The notes under the pieces are model-generated. The model had not been told where the DNA came from. It saw only the letters and a program-made list of their open reading frames with translations, and made no database searches. A program made the translations under genes and the position numbers. Shown here piece after piece: positions 61,801-64,000 of a DNA stretch of 64,000 bases (within the stretch, counting starts at the first letter, position 1; every line of letters begins with the position of its first letter). This stretch comes from Clostridia bacterium (GTDB lineage: Bacteria > Bacillota > Clostridia > Oscillospirales > RGIG8002). The stretch covers positions 1 through 64,000 of the forward strand of contig JAFZQJ010000003.1 of NCBI GenBank assembly GCA_017620395.1, in the 5' to 3' direction.

Positions 61801-62211
61801 GCCTTCGCCGTCCTTGGAGTTGCCGAACATGTCCTTGCCTTCGATGGTGTCGAGGGCGCACCACATCGGTTCGGTCTGCACGCCGTAGGTGCTGGTCTGG
61901 TCGTTCTTGACCTCCAGCGGGGCGAGGACCATGCCGTGATACTTATCGGGCGTCGTGCAGGTAAAGGTGGCTACCTTGTCAACGCCGTCCGGCATGTAGT
62001 CGCTGCTGAAGCCGGTGAACGTGCAGGCGTTCTGCCAGGCGTGATTCGTGATGGCGTCCGCCGTAAAGGCGCTGAAGCCGGGGAACTGCGTGTATTCAAA
62101 GTAATCATAGAATACGGCGCCCGCTCCCAGCACGCCGCCGAATATCGTCGACACGCCGAACGCGGTCAGCACGAACATCACGGCAAGCAGCATGGAAAGT
62201 GTCTTTTTCAT
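58888..62211 (-). CDS. Giant secreted CBM-like/FIVAR-like/Ig-like dockerin protein, paralogue C
   Basis: 1107 residues from the ATG at 62211 (MKKTLSMLLAVMFVLTAFGV), with AGGAGG nine bases upstream; a longer frame of about 90 codons would run through the promoter box and is rejected. Modules match paralogue B: CBM-like sandwiches (GICLWVGVNDMDFVQNCTMR), FIVAR-like helices (EAYTEESYSDAMEIYLEAFE; YYSPSWERAEAAIEAGRGLL; YWRGNLVQRTYMTLSEALDN), two Ig-like domains (GEHELVVTNGDKSTTVHFTT; TWTPEDATAELDGIPLMQGD) and a dockerin (GDMDKDGEITVNDALKALR; GDVDGDGDITVNDALKILR). All three end in LRVAAKLA plus a short acidic tail and SLG. No enzyme domain. Probably a surface glycan binder or structural subunit. 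Confidence 0.8.
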   Translation of the reverse strand: MKKTLSMLLAVMFVLTAFGVSTIFGGVLGAGAVFYDYFEYTQFPGFSAFTADAITNHAWQNACTFTGFSSDYMPDGVDKVATFTCTTPDKYHGMVLAPLEVKNDQTSTYGVQTEPMWCALDTIEGKDMFGNSKDGEGQIVLDTTFEDCAGFCFWVGNNGGHFDGDVKIQLFAIPTKGVSYSTDNDGGTTMSDYGSGCIFECSGKRADEDGYVYFDFKTDFYWPGWWYADDDGNFHNTGNMADHFPISAKYLVQLNAVCIRLSGVQSGDVVSVGDFRMYKDTRIHVDELEEQCAIFDDLDPEAYTEESYSDAMEIYLEAFEMLQSPDDYTQKQVDAMATELKHAIRDLKPMFKAEKKSVKLAGFEVWDDDDFEEMRDGDLCVDTAAIEEDHVPATREQSVLVYANAVPGEPYYGWSCFTNAIEDGGAIKNPFELEEGSEPLSEASGIRFWIKWDDSLDPIPNACRIGLGVSSEEIYFECEETAVDLPAKQGYVGVAWTNFYDVNGDEDIYDWIDELDTIYIYFEDVSGIYYIADLTGFEWSVSSADFTTLESVVTAQSAYMNTLDETLYYSPSWERAEAAIEAGRGLLGQYGVTQEEVDEAIEEINYAINHLKLLGDLADGPTLAKLNGLYKSGKTYWRGNLVQRTYMTLSEALDNAERLLAEGPTQAEAEAAIAALQSAIAGLVPIQAGSTVNTIFSFESYTNRDLSRATGDRTPNVVYELNSDFAKLPAGYSQALKMTAQADMGSETIDEHGMMQFKAMYRDKSNHPVPIKMEGSNATAVNTLIGDLSGTSGICLWVGVNDMDFVQNCTMRFAVSNCEVSPLFERATVDIPVPATGAGWLYLPWEYFEYYDDWTHGEDIHLEKIFFYIVRFDGAIKQGLEVYVTGIHAYSDPQNGTWDAPVISNITEGQSFDVSEQNLIPDWNVGAAMLDGKFLIYGDPVVTNGEHELVVTNGDKSTTVHFTTSGAIEYEMPTASVENGKSYVKPVAITWTPEDATAELDGIPLMQGDLIEEAGNYTLVVTNGDKVLTVKFTVTDEPAVKKGDMDKDGEITVNDALKALRIAAKLAAASDEDMLIGDVDGDGDITVNDALKILRVAAKLAGEDSLG

Positions 62212-62303
62212 GTGTTTTCTCCTCCTGTAAGATTTGTCTGTTTTCGTGTGCGACAGTGTGCATATATTGCAGATGCGACACCTACGCACAATATCAGCAT
62301 TGT

Positions 62304-62368
62304 ATTTTAACACGATTGAACGCGGGGTTTCTTGTCGTATGGTGATATTATTACGAACTTGTGATATT
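62304..62368 (-). promoter_or_regulatory. Conserved regulatory box and -10 upstream of paralogue C
   Basis: CTTGTCG (62331-62337), then GTGATATT at 62342 and 62361 (period 19 bp) on the plus strand. The minus-strand -10 is TAAAAT (62304-62309), 33 bp from the first repeat. The region between the box and the gene is a leader of about 90 nt. Confidence 0.75.
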
Positions 62369-62410
62369 TTTGCAAGTTTTTTGAGAAAAAGAACGGCGGC
62401 CGCAAAGTGA

Positions 62411-62764
62411 AGGGGATTCCTCGTCGGCGCGTTCGCGGCTCCTCGGAATGACAGAACACGCAGCGCCGCGGGTAGGTCTGTCATCCTGAGCGGAGGCGAA
62501 GCCGGAGCCGAAGGATCTTAAAGACGAGGTCGTGTCAATAATGAAAGTGTGTATTCGGAGCAGTCGGTAACGCTCATATTCCGAATACACACTTTTCCTT
62601 TTATTATGCCGTTACCTTCAGGATCCTTCGACTGCGCGGGCTTCGCCTCCGCTCAGGATGACATACGCTCTGCTGACGGCGGGGGATCCTTCAGCGGCTG
62701 CGCCGCTTCAGGATGACAGACGACAACGTGAGATCCTTCGGCGCGTTGCGCCTCAGGATGACAC
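62411..62764. repeat. Cluster of dispersed intergenic repeats
   Basis: The gene-free stretch 62370-62798 holds: the right half of the 6715-type repeat (62411-62454); one forward copy of a GTCATCCTGAG...AAGGATC unit (62480-62518); and three inverted copies (62621-62662, 62684-62719, 62731-62762), each running from GATCCTTC to CAGGATGAC. The first and second copies face each other and frame the 62544 hairpin. No reading frame of note. Such units are common in GC-rich Clostridia; their transposition source is unknown. Confidence 0.65.
62544..62595. repeat. Long hairpin inside the repeat cluster
   Basis: Sixteen-bp perfect stem, AAAGTGTGTATTCGGA with TCCGAATACACACTTT, around a 20-nt loop. On the plus strand it is followed by TCCTTTTATT. 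It could act as a terminator, but it lies more than 200 bp from any stop codon and more likely forms part of a mobile repeat. Confidence 0.55.
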
Positions 62765-62798
62765 GAACGCGGCGTCGGCGCATGAATGCGCGGGCGTA

Positions 62799-64000
62799 TT
62801 ACGCCTCGATAAACCTCTGCATCTTCGCCAGGACCGCCTGCGCTTCCGCGTCGGCGGCTTCGGCGGAGTCCGCCTTCGCGCTGACGTAGACTTTCAGCTT
62901 CGGCTCGGTGCCGGACGGGCGGACGGTCAGCCGCGCCTTCGAATCGGTGAAGGAAAGCACCTTCGACGGCGGAAGGCCCTCGATGCCGTTCGAGTAGTCC
63001 TTGGCGAGCGGCGCTTCGCCCTCGTGGAGCGTGATGCCCTCTTTTGCCAGGCGCGCGATTATCGCGTCCATCTGCGCCTTGCCGGTGATGCCCTCGAAGA
63101 CGAAGGTTTTGAGCGTTTCTCTGTAGTATCCGTATTTCTCATAAAGCTCGGCGAGCCTGTCGAGAAGCGACTTGCCCTGCCTGTGATAGAAGGCGGTCAT
63201 CTCGCATATCAGCAGCGAGGCGACGACGGCGTCCTTGTCGCGCACGTAGCCGCCGGGGAGGTAGCCGTAGCTCTCCTCGAAGCCGAAGACGTAGCGGTCG
63301 CCCTCGCCCGCGGCTTCAAGGCGGCCTATCTCTTCGCCGATATACTTAAAGCCGGTCAGCAGCTCCTTGACCGTCGCGCCGTGGTCGGCGGCGACGACCT
63401 GCGCCATGGGGGTGGAAACTATCGTGGTGACGATCTCGGGGCGCTCGGGCATCCTGCCCGCCGCTTCGCGCCTGCCGAGGATATAGTCGATGAGCAGAAT
63501 GCCCATCTGGTTGCCGTTGATGAGGGTGAAATCTCCGCTGCCGTCCGGCACCGCGGAGCCGACGCGGTCGCTGTCCGGATCGGTGGCGAGCACGAGGTCT
63601 GCGCCTTCGCGCTTCGCCTTCGCGACCGCGAGGGAGAGCGCCGCCGCTTCCTCCGGGTTGGGGTAGGTGCAGGTCGGGAAGTCGCCGTCCGGCTGCTCCT
63701 GCTCCGGCACGACGGAGACGTTCGTGAAGCCGGCGCGCGCGAGCACGCGGCGGACGGGCTTGTTGCCCGCGCCGTTCAGGGGCGTGTAGACTATCTTCAG
63801 GTCGCCGCCGACTCCCGTCGAGCAGGCGAAGACGGCGTCGTCGTACGCCTTTATCACGTCGTCGCCGATATAGGTGACGCGTCCGTCCGCGACGGCGGCT
63901 TCGAAGTCCGCCGCCGGTACGGCGAAGGGGTCGTCGTATTCGCAGATGCGGGCGTAGATCGCGTCCGCCGCCGCGTTGGTTATCTGGCAGCCGTCCGCGC
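62799..64000 (-). CDS. pgcA: Alpha-phosphoglucomutase / phosphosugar mutase PgcA type, C-terminal part (cut by window edge)
   Basis: About 400 codons are inside the window and the frame stays open to base 64000. Reading in from the edge gives DGCQITNAAADAIYARICEY, DDPFAVP, VTYIGDDVIKAYDD, then the magnesium loop LVLATDPDSDRVGSAVPDG, the sugar-specificity loop VFGFEESYGYLPGGYVRDKD, and the phosphate-binding RPSGTEPKLKVYVSAKAD. The N-terminal phosphoserine loop lies outside. Wording fits PgcA (glucose-1-phosphate/glucose-6-phosphate) better than GlmM, which is present separately at 8432. An internal GTG at 63857 is not the true start. Confidence 0.9.
   Translation of the reverse strand, partial: ADGCQITNAAADAIYARICEYDDPFAVPAADFEAAVADGRVTYIGDDVIKAYDDAVFACSTGVGGDLKIVYTPLNGAGNKPVRRVLARAGFTNVSVVPEQEQPDGDFPTCTYPNPEEAAALSLAVAKAKREGADLVLATDPDSDRVGSAVPDGSGDFTLINGNQMGILLIDYILGRREAAGRMPERPEIVTTIVSTPMAQVVAADHGATVKELLTGFKYIGEEIGRLEAAGEGDRYVFGFEESYGYLPGGYVRDKDAVVASLLICEMTAFYHRQGKSLLDRLAELYEKYGYYRETLKTFVFEGITGKAQMDAIIARLAKEGITLHEGEAPLAKDYSNGIEGLPPSKVLSFTDSKARLTVRPSGTEPKLKVYVSAKADSAEAADAEAQAVLAKMQRFIEA

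Noticed and set aside
58756-62310. 1184-residue open frame on the plus strand
   Set aside because: It is antisense to paralogue C; the Val/Gly/Asp-rich product has no domain, and it exists because GC-rich codons avoid stops on the other strand.
54990-62370. GTGATATT pairs as LytTR (AgrA-like) sites
   Set aside because: LytTR sites have about 21-bp periods and ACAGTTA-like wording; here the period is 19 bp and the wording differs, so no family was assigned.
62544-62595. Hairpin as the pgcA terminator
   Set aside because: It is over 200 bp from the stop, has no T-run on the minus strand, and is framed by inverted repeat copies.

Overview
The window is about 64 kb of GC-rich (roughly 60% by eye) chromosome from a Gram-positive bacterium, most likely an uncultured member of the Clostridia (Ruminococcaceae/Oscillospirales-like). 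The basis for this is a ctsR-mcsA-clpC stress operon with a CtsR operator, the ecfA1-ecfA2-ecfT-truA order of Firmicutes, a SipW-class secreted protein, lipoprotein-type ABC transport, dockerin-tailed secreted proteins, and no outer-membrane genes. Every assignment here was read by eye from sequence; no database was searched.

Layout. 1-2315 (minus): the start of clpC, mcsA and ctsR under a CtsR-boxed promoter, then thpR. 2417-2492: tRNA-Thr(UGU) with its own promoter and terminator. 2685-6697 (plus): two secreted, non-enzymatic proteins ending in a dockerin. 6852-7412: a small unknown protein. 7663-12828 (minus): an amino-sugar operon with a GH94 phosphorylase, a hexapeptide-repeat sugar-nucleotide-type protein, glmM and nagB. 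12892-25313 (minus): one tight run of thirteen genes with no gap above 40 bp: a membrane-anchored exported protein, ruvC, ruvA, ruvB, an rRNA-type methyltransferase, ecfA1, ecfA2, ecfT, truA, a one-TM protein, cvpA, a PgsA-like enzyme and a ClpE-type unfoldase. 25534-26484 (plus): a GT2 glycosyltransferase. 26727-32012 (minus): a SipW/TasA-class surface protein, an F420-ligase-like protein and a CNNM/CBS transporter-like protein.

32161-46662 (minus) is the most striking accessory block. From one good promoter it encodes a lipoprotein that joins carbohydrate-binding-like domains to a solute-binding protein, two separate MalF/MalG-type permease pairs, a propeller-TPR-Yip1 membrane protein, a large DUF5696-like membrane-anchored protein, and a membrane-anchored protein with a GH16-like fold that has lost its catalytic glutamates and carries a WD40-like propeller. 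No transport ATPase and no obviously active glycoside hydrolase is present, so the substrate is unknown.

47048-51440 holds small regulatory-type genes: a histidine phosphatase, a macrodomain protein with an extra helical domain, a vWA protein, an XRE regulator and an S1-repeat protein. 51642-62211 (minus) is a tandem array of three related proteins of about 1,100 residues, each with CBM-like sandwiches, FIVAR-like helical repeats, Ig-like domains and a dockerin. All three genes carry the same upstream regulatory box (two GTGATATT direct repeats 19 bp apart). The window ends in a repeat-rich spacer and the 3' part of a PgcA-type phosphoglucomutase.

The best candidates for something undescribed are the shared box plus dockerin-protein array, and the ATPase-less double-permease operon with its pseudo-GH16/WD40 protein. 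Very many long reading frames antisense to real genes exist because of the GC-rich codon bias and were discarded.
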